From Nonomuraea candida (GTDB lineage: Bacteria > Actinomycetota > Actinomycetes > Streptosporangiales > Streptosporangiaceae), in contig NZ_JOAG01000047.1 in assembly GCF_000725485.1 (NCBI RefSeq), forward strand, positions 1 through 64,000: DNA of 64,000 bases, written 5' to 3'. The position numbers and the translations under genes are program-made. The notes below the pieces were generated by a model that was not told where the DNA came from, did no database searches, and was given only the letters and a program-made list of their open reading frames with translations. Of the stretch, positions 44,860-52,762 are shown one piece after another. Position 1 is the stretch's first letter; each line of letters starts with the position of its first letter.

Positions 44860-45827
44860 GGCCCTTCTCCTACACCACGGTGAGCAGCGTGCGGTCGGCC
44901 GTGCTGCAGGTGTCGCCGGACCCGAAGGCGCAGTACGTCGCGGGCGCCACCGAGGTGCTGAACCTGGTCCGCGAGGGCCAGATCGCGGCCGACCGGCTGG
45001 TGGACATCCGCGCGTTACCGCTGACCTCCATCCGCGCGGGCGCGGACGGGCTGCACATCGGCGCCCTGGCCCGTCACGTGGAGAACCATCCGGTCGTGCG
45101 CCGCGACTACCCGGTGCTGGCGCAGGCCCTGCTGGCCGGCGCGTCCCCGCAGGTGCGCAACATGTTCACACCCGGAGGAAACCTGCTGCAGCGGACGCGA
45201 TGCTCGTACTACCGCGACGTCAGTTTCGCCTGCAACCGCCGGGAACCGGGCTCCGGATGCGGCGCCCTGGAGGGCAACAACCGCTACAACGCGATCTTCG
45301 GCGGCAGCGACCACTGCATCGCCGTGCACCCTTCCGACCTGGCCGTGGCGCTGACCGCGCTGGACGCGGTGGCGCGGACGCAGGGGCCGGCCGGCGCCCG
45401 GGCGATCCCGATCGAGGAGCTGCACCGGCTGCCGGGCGAGGAGCCGCATCGCGAGACCGTCCTCGAGCACGGCGAGCTGATCACCGGGATCGACGTGCCG
45501 GCGAGCAGGTTCGCGGCCCGCTCGCACTATCTGAAGATCCGCGACCGTGCCTCGTTCGCGTTCGCGCTGGTCTCGGTCGCCGTCGCGGTGGACGTCCGGC
45601 GCGGTGTGGTGCGCGACTGCCGGATCGCGCTCGGCGGTGTGGCGCCGCGGCCGTGGCGGGCCCGCGCCGCCGAGGCGGCCCTCACCGGGAAGCCGCTGAA
45701 CGAGGCGAGCCGCCGGGCCGCGGGCAAGGCCGCCGCGAGCGGCGCCGTGCCACGGCGGCACAACCGGTTCAAGGTCGCGATGGTCGAGCGGGCGGTGGCC
45801 CGCGCACTGTCGGAAGTGGAGGATTGA
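44856..45827 (+). CDS. FAD-binding subunit of aldehyde oxidase (PaoB/YagS-like)
   Basis: This 323-residue subunit has the FAD-binding PCMH loop YVAGATEVLNLV and GASPQVRNMFTPGGNLLQR. It also carries the insertion characteristic of the PaoB branch: RCSYYRDVSFACNRREPGSG, C, then SDHC, four Cys positioned to bind an extra [4Fe-4S] cluster. ASFAFALVSVAVAV and CRIALGGVAPRPWR belong to the C-terminal domain. It is coupled by ATGA to the iron-sulfur subunit and followed directly by the molybdenum subunit. Confidence 0.9.
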   Translation: MRPFSYTTVSSVRSAVLQVSPDPKAQYVAGATEVLNLVREGQIAADRLVDIRALPLTSIRAGADGLHIGALARHVENHPVVRRDYPVLAQALLAGASPQVRNMFTPGGNLLQRTRCSYYRDVSFACNRREPGSGCGALEGNNRYNAIFGGSDHCIAVHPSDLAVALTALDAVARTQGPAGARAIPIEELHRLPGEEPHRETVLEHGELITGIDVPASRFAARSHYLKIRDRASFAFALVSVAVAVDVRRGVVRDCRIALGGVAPRPWRARAAEAALTGKPLNEASRRAAGKAAASGAVPRRHNRFKVAMVERAVARALSEVED

Positions 45828-45828
45828 G

Positions 45829-48039
45829 ATGAGCGCTGTGGGACAGCCCCTCGCGCGGGTGGAGGGCCGGCTCAAGGTCACCGGCGCGGCCCGGTACACC
45901 GCCGACCTGCCGCAGGACGACGGGAAGGACCTCGTCCACGCGGTGGCGGTCTGCGCCACCGTGGCGAAGGGACGGATCACCTCGATCGACGCCCGGCAGG
46001 CCCGCGCGGCCGGCGGCGTCCTGGAGCTGATCACCCATCGGAACGCGCCGCGGCTGCGGCCGGTCCCCGCCCAGGAGGTCTTCGGTCCGGCCCACGAGAC
46101 GCTCCTGGTGCTGCAGGACGATCGCGTGCACTACTCCGGCCAGCCGGTGGCGGTGGTGGTGGCCGACACCCTGGAGAACGCGACGCACGCGGCCTCCCTG
46201 GTGCGGGTGGAGTACGCGGCGGAGCGGCCGGTCGCCACCCTGTTCGAGGGGATCGACGACGCGTTCGACTCCCCGCGGCACGCGCCGCCGGCGACGGTCG
46301 GCGACGCCGACCGGGGGCTGGCCGAGGCGGCGGTCGTCATCGACCGCACGTACACCACCCCGGCGCAGCACCACCACCCCATGGAGACCATGGCGACCAC
46401 GGTGCGGTGGACGGCCGAGGAGGTGACGGTGCACGTGTCCACCCAGACGATCAGCATGATCCGCGACGGGCTGGCCACGACGTTCGGGCTCCGGCCGGAA
46501 CAGGTCCGGGTCGTCTCCGAGTTCCTCGGCGGCGGCTTCGGCGGCAAGGGCGCCTGGTGCTGGCCGAGCGTGGTGACGGCGATGGCGGCCCGGCTCACCG
46601 GGCGGCAGGTGCGGCTGGTGACCACCCGCCGGCAGATGTTCGCCGCCACCGGCCAGCGGCCGCACTCCGTCCAGCGGGTGCGGCTGGGGGCGCGGCGCGA
46701 CGGCGTGCTCACCGCCATCGCGCAGGACTGCGTCGGTGACACGTCCGCGTTCTACGACACGCCGCCGTTCTTCATCGGCGCCGCCACCCCCGTGCCGTAC
46801 GCCGCCCCGAACATCCGGACCACCCAGCGGTTCGTGAGGGTCAACTGCCAGACGCCGGTGCCGATGCGCTCCCCTGTCGAGGGGGTCGGGCTGGTGTCCA
46901 TCGAGTCGGCGATGGACGAGCTCGCCGCCGAGCTCGGCGTCGACCCGCTGGAGCTGCGCAGGCGCAACTACGCCGAGCGGGACCCGAACTCCGGCCTCCC
47001 CTGGTCCAGCAACGGCCTGCTGGAGTGCTACGAACGGGGCGCACGGCGGTTCGGCTGGCCGGAGCGGAACCCGAAGCCGCGTTCGATGCGGGACGGCCGC
47101 TACCTGGTCGGGTGGGGCATGGCCACGGCGGTCCGGCACGCCGGCAGCGATCCGACGAGCGCGCTCGTCAGGCTCGGCGCCGACGGGCGTGCCGTGGTGC
47201 AGATCGGCAGCCAGGACCTGGGCACCGGCACGTTCACGATCATGACTCAGGTGGCGGCGGACGCGCTCGGCGTCCCGGTGGCGATGATGCGCGCGGAACT
47301 GGGCGACACCGATCTGCCGAACGGCGGGGGCTCGTTCGGTTCGCACACCGCGGCCAGCGTGGCGGCGGCCGCCCGCCTCGCCGGCGAGGCGCTGCGGGCG
47401 AAGGTGATCCGCATCGCCGTGGCCGACGACGGCTCGCCGCTGTCCGGCGCGTCCCCCGACGACGTCCTGGTGGACGACGGATACCTGTTCGTGCGCGGTG
47501 ACCGGTCGAGGGGCGAGAGGTACGCGCAGATCCTGCGCCGCAACCGGCTGCAGGCCGTGGACGCCACCGGGGAGCACACCCCACCGCCGCGCGAGGGGGC
47601 GACGGTCGCGAGGTGGGCCTTCGGCGCCGACTTCACCGAGGTGAAGGTGGACCCGGAGCTCGGGACGGTCCGCGTGACCAGACACGTCAAGGCGATCGAG
47701 GCCGGCCGCATCATCAACCCCCGCACCGCGCGCAGCCAGGTCATCGGCGGCGTGGTGATGGGCATCGGCCAGGCGCTGACCGAGGCCACCGAGGTGGACC
47801 GCCGCGACGCGCGCATCACCAACGCCAGCTTCTGGGGATACCACGTCCCCGTCAACGCCGACGTACCCGACATCGACGCGATCTTCGTCGAGAGGGACGA
47901 CCCGCACATTCCCGGAAGCGTGAAGGGTCTCGGAGAGATCGCCACCATCGGAACCGCTCCCGCCATCGCCAACGCCGTCTTCCACGCGACGGGAAAACGC
48001 GTCCGCGACCTGCCGATCACCCCGGACAAGCTGCTGTAG
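45829..48039 (+). CDS. Molybdopterin-binding catalytic subunit of aldehyde oxidase (PaoC/YagR-like)
   Basis: This 736-residue large subunit of the xanthine dehydrogenase/aldehyde oxidase family has ARVEGRLKVTGAARYTADLP at the start, FLGGGFGGKG for cofactor contact, MRSPVEGVGLVSIESAMDEL, VQIGSQDLGTGTFTIMTQVA, GGSFGSHTAAS, and SVKGLGEIATIGTAPAIANA with the catalytic Glu near the C-terminus. It lacks its own export signal and would be carried out through the Tat signal of the small subunit. It begins one base after the preceding stop. A GC-rich stem-loop follows the gene and ends the operon. Confidence 0.92.
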   Translation: MSAVGQPLARVEGRLKVTGAARYTADLPQDDGKDLVHAVAVCATVAKGRITSIDARQARAAGGVLELITHRNAPRLRPVPAQEVFGPAHETLLVLQDDRVHYSGQPVAVVVADTLENATHAASLVRVEYAAERPVATLFEGIDDAFDSPRHAPPATVGDADRGLAEAAVVIDRTYTTPAQHHHPMETMATTVRWTAEEVTVHVSTQTISMIRDGLATTFGLRPEQVRVVSEFLGGGFGGKGAWCWPSVVTAMAARLTGRQVRLVTTRRQMFAATGQRPHSVQRVRLGARRDGVLTAIAQDCVGDTSAFYDTPPFFIGAATPVPYAAPNIRTTQRFVRVNCQTPVPMRSPVEGVGLVSIESAMDELAAELGVDPLELRRRNYAERDPNSGLPWSSNGLLECYERGARRFGWPERNPKPRSMRDGRYLVGWGMATAVRHAGSDPTSALVRLGADGRAVVQIGSQDLGTGTFTIMTQVAADALGVPVAMMRAELGDTDLPNGGGSFGSHTAASVAAAARLAGEALRAKVIRIAVADDGSPLSGASPDDVLVDDGYLFVRGDRSRGERYAQILRRNRLQAVDATGEHTPPPREGATVARWAFGADFTEVKVDPELGTVRVTRHVKAIEAGRIINPRTARSQVIGGVVMGIGQALTEATEVDRRDARITNASFWGYHVPVNADVPDIDAIFVERDDPHIPGSVKGLGEIATIGTAPAIANAVFHATGKRVRDLPITPDKLL

Positions 48040-48058
48040 GGCGGTCTCGTACGATCCG

Positions 48059-48076
48059 GCCTCCGCCCACGGAGGC
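48059..48076 (+). terminator. Stem-loop after aldehyde oxidase operon
   Basis: GCCTCCG at 48059-48065 pairs with CGGAGGC at 48070-48076 around CCCA. It sits 20 bp after the stop codon. Confidence 0.65.
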
Positions 48077-48143
48077 GGCCGGCGTGCTCCGCCACCCCCG
48101 CGACGGCGGTCCGGGGCATCAGCTCCCGCCGGTAGTCCACGGC

Positions 48144-48680
48144 TCACCCATGAGCCCCGCGGCCCGGTTCGGCGGGGCGCACCGGCTGCCTGAGCATCGT
48201 CCTGGGGCTGGGATCGGTGAAATCCGTCAGATAGATCTCGTGGTGCAGCCCGTTGGGCACCAGGTCGTGCTCGGCCATGAACGCCTCCATCACGTCGAGC
48301 GACGCCTTCTCCTCGCTGTAGGGCCCCTCGTGGAGCAACTCCACGCAGGTGCCCTCGGTGAAGGTGACGACCTGGACGCGGTCGACGGCCGCGCCGGAGG
48401 CGCGCGCCTGCTCACGCGCCGCCTCGGCCACCCCCGGCGCGGGCGCCTCGGCCAGCGGCAGCAGCAGATGCCAGCGCCACTGGTCGCGCGGCACCTCCAG
48501 CGGAGGCCGGGAGTCCTCCACCCACCAGCGGCCCTCCAGCCGGCCGGCGGGGCCGCCCATCGCGGAGGCCACGGCGTACAGGGCGCCTATGGCCGAGACG
48601 TGCTCGGCGCCGCCGGGCTCCCCCATGCCGGTGACGTTGAGGCAGGTGACGGGATCACAGTGGACCAATCGCGGGGTCAT
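48144..48680 (-). CDS. GyrI-like small-molecule-binding domain protein
   Basis: This 178-residue protein has features of the GyrI-like/SOUL-type fold seen in stand-alone AraC effector domains: GALYAVASAMG, WRWHLLLPLAEAP, VQVVTFTEGTCVELLHEGPY and HHEIYLTDFTDPSP near the end. Such proteins bind hydrophobic ligands and may have weak hydrolase activity. The ATG at 48680 is chosen because TTGGAGGAG immediately precedes it; the longer frame upstream runs through a non-coding 27-bp tandem repeat. It converges with the oxidase operon. Confidence 0.75.
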   Translation of the reverse strand: MTPRLVHCDPVTCLNVTGMGEPGGAEHVSAIGALYAVASAMGGPAGRLEGRWWVEDSRPPLEVPRDQWRWHLLLPLAEAPAPGVAEAAREQARASGAAVDRVQVVTFTEGTCVELLHEGPYSEEKASLDVMEAFMAEHDLVPNGLHHEIYLTDFTDPSPRTMLRQPVRPAEPGRGAHG

Positions 48681-48724
48681 GGCTCCTCCAAGGGAAACGG
48701 ACGTCGGTGCGCCGGCGGCTGTCG

Positions 48725-48805
48725 GACGCCCAGCCGTCCGAGCGCCGGCGAGACGCCCAGCCGGCCGAGCGCCGGCGAGACGCCCAGCCGTCCGAGCGCC
48801 GGCGA
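48725..48805. repeat. Three 27-bp tandem repeats
   Basis: The unit GACGCCCAGCCGTCCGAGCG then CCGGCGA is repeated three times at 48725, 48752 and 48779. The middle copy differs at one base (GGCC for GTCC). It lies between the GyrI-like gene start and the SnoaL-like gene end, and could sit in the 5' leader of the former. Confidence 0.9.
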
Positions 48806-48881
48806 GTCGCCTCATCAAGCGGCGACTTCTCGCCACGCCCCAGCATGGGGTCTCCCCAGGGGGGAGGGTCCAGCCGGAGGT

Positions 48882-49313
48882 TCAGTGCTTCTCGTAGACC
48901 TGGGTGTTCTGAGCGGCCGCGATCTTCCAGACGCCCTCTTCCTTGGCGAGGATGTAGAAGGGCCGTCCTTCGGGCCCGTCGCCGGGGGTGCCGTCAGGGT
49001 TGAGGGGCACCTGATGGACGTTGACGGCGGCCACGTCCGGGCGGATGAACAGGATCCGGACCGGGGTGTAGGCAGCGGTTCCGTGCCGGGTGGAGCCCGG
49101 AAGGACCTGGGCGGTGAAATCGTGGATGGTCTGCCAGCCGGAAAGGCGCTTGCCGTGCCCGGTCGTCCAGACCGGGTCCGCCCTGCGGAACAGGCTGAGA
49201 AAAGCCTCGACCTGCTCGTTCTGCTGCGCTTCCTGAACCGCGGCCACCAGGCCGACGATGGCGTCCACGTCGCTCTGGGGGTTGTCCGCGACGCCGAAGA
49301 CCTCAAGACTCAT
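48882..49313 (-). CDS. SnoaL-like/SgcJ-type (NTF2-fold) protein
   Basis: This 143-residue protein has an NTF2-like cone fold: VDAIVGLVAAVQEAQQNEQV, EAFLSLFRRADPVWTTGHGK, LSGWQTIHDFTAQVLPG and FYILAKEEGVWKIAAAQNTQ. It matches the SgcJ/EcaC family of unknown or cyclase-like roles, members of which occur in natural-product clusters but also widely elsewhere. The ATG at 49313 follows a perfect AAGGAG five bases upstream. A short minus-strand ORF and a 21-bp repeat array lie upstream of it. Confidence 0.85.
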   Translation of the reverse strand: MSLEVFGVADNPQSDVDAIVGLVAAVQEAQQNEQVEAFLSLFRRADPVWTTGHGKRLSGWQTIHDFTAQVLPGSTRHGTAAYTPVRILFIRPDVAAVNVHQVPLNPDGTPGDGPEGRPFYILAKEEGVWKIAAAQNTQVYEKH

Positions 49314-49437
49314 GATCACTCCTTCGAACACCGGCCGGGCACGACCGTTACGGCGACTGTAGAACCTCTACTTAACTTGAGGGCAAGCCCCGGAGGGATC
49401 GCGCGCGCTCGTACGCGGTGGCGTCCTTCGCCGGCGG

Positions 49438-49590
49438 TCAGCCGGTCTTCGCGCCTTGCCGATCGGCGGGGCCGGAGGCGGACGGCACTGCGGACGGCGC
49501 CGCGGACGACCACTCCGAATGCCCGCACCGGCCGGCCCCCGGCAGGGAACCGGAGCCGCCGGCCCGGCCCGGCGCACGCCAGCTGATCAT
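49438..49590 (-). CDS. 50-residue hypothetical small ORF
   Basis: ATG 49590 is preceded by GAGAGGAGCG and, further up, by TATAGGTATAG, a plausible -10 region. The product begins MISWRAPGRAGGSGSLPGAG and is rich in Gly, Ser, Ala and Pro with one Cys. No family was recognised. It lies upstream of the SnoaL-like gene on the same strand and could be a leader or a small gene; the ribosome site and promoter-like box are its main support. Confidence 0.35.
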   Translation of the reverse strand: MISWRAPGRAGGSGSLPGAGRCGHSEWSSAAPSAVPSASGPADRQGAKTG

Positions 49591-49647
49591 GGAACGCTCC
49601 TCTCGCTCGCTATACCTATAGGGGGGAAGGGTATAACGTCCATGCAT

Positions 49648-49731
49648 CCTACCGTCCCGCGGCACTCACCTACCGTCCCGCGGCACTCACCTACCGTCCC
49701 GCGGCACTCACCTACCGTCCCGCGGCAGTCA
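49648..49731. repeat. Four 21-bp tandem repeats (iteron-like)
   Basis: CCTACCGTCCCGCGGCACTC then A is repeated at 49648, 49669, 49690 and 49711. The last copy has one change (GCAGTCA). A 21-bp period is two helical turns, so bound proteins would line up on one face. It lies just beyond the 3' end of the AfsR gene. Read as codons it would give repeats of PTVPRHS, but no gene is supported. Confidence 0.92.
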
Positions 49732-49761
49732 CCTGCCGCCGGGGACGTGCCCGTCCCCGGC

Positions 49762-52650
49762 TCATCCGGTGGCCGTCAGGCCGGCCAGGAAGTGCCTGAT
49801 CTCGTCGGCCTCGGGCACGTCGAGCCGGAGATACATCCGCAGGGCCTCCTTGGCGTGGTGGCGGGCGTCATCCAGCCGGCCGAGGTCGGCGTGGCTGCGG
49901 GCGAGCCCGTCGTGGGCCCGCGCGTGCTCGGGATCGCTGCCGATCTCCAGGGAGAGCGCGAGGGCGAAGTCGTGGTCGTGCCTGGCCCTGGCCGGGTCTC
50001 CCATCGCTCTGGCCGTCTCGCCGAGGCCGTTCAGCGCGCTGGCCTCGCCGTAGCGGTAACCGAGCTCGCGGCACAGGTTCAGGGCCCGCTGGTGGTGGTC
50101 GCGGGCCAGGGCCAGGTTCCCCTGGCGCCGGTACACCAGGCCCAGGTTGTCCAGCGCGACCGACTTCAACCGGCGCTCGCCGATCTCGCCGTACAGCTCG
50201 ATGGCCCGGCACAGGTGCGTGTGCGCCTCTTCGTAGCGGCCCTGCCGTTCGTGGACGATGCCGAGATTGGCCAGCCCGGCGGCCTCGCCGATCCGGATGC
50301 CCAGCTCACGGCACAGCTCCAGTGAGCGCCGGTAGCAGTCGTGGGCCCGGTCGTACTGTCGCTGCCGCCACCAGATGCCGCCGAGGTCGTTCAGCGCCCG
50401 CGCCTGGCCGCGCCGGTCGCCGATCGCGCGGTACAGGTCCAGGGCCCGCCGGTAATGGTCGTGCGCCGCCTCGTAGCCGCCCCGGTGGAAGTGCGCCTCG
50501 CCGAGGTCGACGAGGGCGCGGCCGTGCGCCGCCCGGTCGCCGCGGCGCAGGCTCGCCTGCAGCGCCTTGCCGTGCAGCGCGAGCGCGTCGCTGTAGTGCG
50601 GGCGATCGGAGAGGTACCGGTGAAGGATGACGGCGAGGTCGCTGGTATGTCCTGGCCAGGAGTGGTCGGCGGCATAGGCGGCCATCGTGATCAGGTTGGC
50701 CCGTTCGGCCTCCAGCCACTCGCGCGCCTGGGCGGCGGTGGCGAGGGGCACGGCGGTCGTGCCCGGCCGCGGCGGGTCGGGCTTGCCGTGGATGCCCGCC
50801 GGATACAGCAGATCGACCGCGGCGGACGCGGTGTAGCGGTAGTGGTCGAGCAGCCGGGTCAGGGCGCGCTCCCGTGACTCCGCCGGCTCCTCGGTCTGGG
50901 CGAGGTCATGGGCGTGCCTGCGCAACAGGTCGTGGAAGGTGTAGTGGCCCGCCTGGCGCTGTTGCAGGACGTGCGCGTCGAGCAGGTCCTCCAGGAGGAT
51001 CTCGGCCTCCTCGATCGGCAGCCCGGCCAGCGCGGCGGCCGCGTACGGGTCGATGTCGGTCCCCGGGTGCAGGCCGAGCAGCCGGAACACGCGGCGGTGC
51101 CCGGGTTCGAGCTGCTGGTACGACAGCGCGAACGCCGCCGCCACGCTCCGCTCCCCGGCGGACAGCTCGGCCAGCCGCCTGCGCTGGTCGAGCAGCCGTT
51201 CTGCCAGGTAGGCCACGCTCCAGCGGGCCCGGTGGCGCAGCCGGGCGGCGGCGATGCGGATGGCCAGCGGCAGGAACCCGCACAGCCGCAGCACGTCCAT
51301 GACGGCGACGGGCTCGGCCCCGGCGCGCTCGCCGACGAGGCCGGTGAACAGCTCGACCGCGTCCCGGGCGGGGAGCAGGTCCATCGACAGGTGGTGGGCG
51401 CCGTCCAGCTCGACGAGCCGGCGCCGGCTGGTGATCAGGACGTGGCTGTGGGTGGCGCCGGGCAGCAGCGGCCGTACGTGGTCGGAGTCGGCGGCGTTGT
51501 CCAGCACGATGAGGGCCCGGCGGTCGGCCAGCTCGGCCCGCCAGAGCGCGGAGCGGGCGGCCAGGGTCGCGGGGATGCGTTCGGCCGGCACGCCGAGCTG
51601 GCCCAGCAGCGACTCCAGCGCGGCGGCGGGCTCGACCGGGGCCTGGCCGGCGGTGTGGGCGTGCAGGTCGACGAAGAGCTGGCCGTCGGGGAACCGGTCG
51701 GCCAGCCGGTAGGCCGCCTGCACGGCCAGCGCCGTCTTGCCGATCCCGGCCATGCCGTCGATGGCGGAGACGGTCACCATGCTCCCGTCGGCCCATGGGA
51801 AGCGGGCCAGCCGGTCCAGCTCGGCGTCGCGGCCGACGAAGTCGGGGATCGTGTAGGGCAGGAAGCAGAGCGGGCTCCGCTGCGGCTCGCGTGCGGCTTC
51901 CGGCACGACCGGCGGGCGCAGGCCGGGCTCGTCGCGCAGGATGGCCTGCTCCAGGGCCACGAAGGCGGGGCTGGGGTCGAGTCCCTGCCGCTCGACGAGG
52001 AGCTCGCGGTAGGCGCGGGCGGCGGCCAGGGCGTCGGCCTGGCGGCCGGCGCGGTGCAAGGCCAGCATGAGGTGGCTGTTCAGGCGCTCGCGCGCCGGGT
52101 GGGCGGCGAGCTGCTCGGTCAGCTCGCCGACGAGCTGGTCGGCCTCGCCCAGCTCCAGCCGCAGCTCGGCGCAGCGCTCGACGACGCTCAGCCGCCGCTC
52201 CTCCAGCCTGGCCCGGGCCTCGGGGACGAACGCGGCGTGCGCATCGGCCAGCGCCTGGCCCTGCCACCGGGCCAGGGCGCGGCGCAGCAGCTCCACGGCC
52301 TCGGCGCCGCTCGCCTCCCGGGTGGCCGCGACCAGCGTGGTGAACTCCTCCAGGTCCAGCTCGCCGTCCGGGACGCGCAGCACGTATCCGGCCGGGCGGG
52401 TGGCCAGCAGGTCGGGGGCGCCGGCCGCGCGCAGCACCCGGCGGATCACCGCGATCGACGCCTGGATCTGCGCGCGGGCGGTGTCCGGCGGGAAGCCGCC
52501 CCACATCGCGCCGATCAGCCGCTCGGCGCTGATCGGGGTTCCGGCGTGCAGCAGCAGGTACGCCAGGACCGCCCGGTGACGAGGGGCCAGCGCCGGCAGC
52601 GACCGGCCGGGAACGGTCACTCCGACCGGGCCAAGGACCGTGAAACGCAC
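49762..52650 (-). CDS. AfsR/SARP-family regulator, BTAD + NB-ARC + TPR (second copy)
   Basis: This 962-residue regulator has the same plan as the one at 10472. Winged helix plus BTAD span residues 1-245 (MRFTVLGPVGVTVPGRSLPA, LIGAMWGGFPPDTARAQIQA). NB-ARC spans about 265-550 (IDGMAGIGKTALAV; RALIVLDNAADSDHVRPLLP; LRLCGFLPLAIRIAA). At least six C-terminal TPRs follow (QYDRAHDCYRRSLELCRELG, RYEEAHTHLCRAIELYGEIG). The GTG start at 52650 fits the domain edge. It is divergent from an MFS/hydrolase operon across a 112-bp AT-rich gap and is the natural candidate to control it. Confidence 0.9.
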   Translation of the reverse strand: MRFTVLGPVGVTVPGRSLPALAPRHRAVLAYLLLHAGTPISAERLIGAMWGGFPPDTARAQIQASIAVIRRVLRAAGAPDLLATRPAGYVLRVPDGELDLEEFTTLVAATREASGAEAVELLRRALARWQGQALADAHAAFVPEARARLEERRLSVVERCAELRLELGEADQLVGELTEQLAAHPARERLNSHLMLALHRAGRQADALAAARAYRELLVERQGLDPSPAFVALEQAILRDEPGLRPPVVPEAAREPQRSPLCFLPYTIPDFVGRDAELDRLARFPWADGSMVTVSAIDGMAGIGKTALAVQAAYRLADRFPDGQLFVDLHAHTAGQAPVEPAAALESLLGQLGVPAERIPATLAARSALWRAELADRRALIVLDNAADSDHVRPLLPGATHSHVLITSRRRLVELDGAHHLSMDLLPARDAVELFTGLVGERAGAEPVAVMDVLRLCGFLPLAIRIAAARLRHRARWSVAYLAERLLDQRRRLAELSAGERSVAAAFALSYQQLEPGHRRVFRLLGLHPGTDIDPYAAAALAGLPIEEAEILLEDLLDAHVLQQRQAGHYTFHDLLRRHAHDLAQTEEPAESRERALTRLLDHYRYTASAAVDLLYPAGIHGKPDPPRPGTTAVPLATAAQAREWLEAERANLITMAAYAADHSWPGHTSDLAVILHRYLSDRPHYSDALALHGKALQASLRRGDRAAHGRALVDLGEAHFHRGGYEAAHDHYRRALDLYRAIGDRRGQARALNDLGGIWWRQRQYDRAHDCYRRSLELCRELGIRIGEAAGLANLGIVHERQGRYEEAHTHLCRAIELYGEIGERRLKSVALDNLGLVYRRQGNLALARDHHQRALNLCRELGYRYGEASALNGLGETARAMGDPARARHDHDFALALSLEIGSDPEHARAHDGLARSHADLGRLDDARHHAKEALRMYLRLDVPEADEIRHFLAGLTATG

Positions 52651-52762
52651 CCCTATGTCCCCCTATACAACTATCTATGGCGACTACATGGGGAATGTAG
52701 CAACACGGTCATAGATGATCCGTCTCGCACAGGTTCCGTAAGAATCTTGGAAGCGAGACCCC
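52651..52762. promoter_or_regulatory. Divergent promoter between AfsR-like gene and MFS operon
   Basis: This AT-richer 112-bp gap contains, read on the minus strand, TATAGGGGGACATAGGGG just before the AfsR start. That gives two ATAGGGG words 10 bp apart, a heptamer direct repeat reminiscent of SARP sites. A related TATAGGGGGG lies at about 49616 on the plus strand. The role is inferred only. Confidence 0.4.

Noticed and set aside
48725..49731. The 21-bp and 27-bp repeats as a CRISPR array
   Set aside because: Units are directly abutting with no unique spacers.
49456..50325. Plus-strand frame encoding PTVPRHS heptad repeats from the 21-bp iterons
   Set aside because: Beyond the repeats it becomes antisense of the AfsR gene. 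An ATG with a G-rich upstream tract exists, but there is no sensible protein end.
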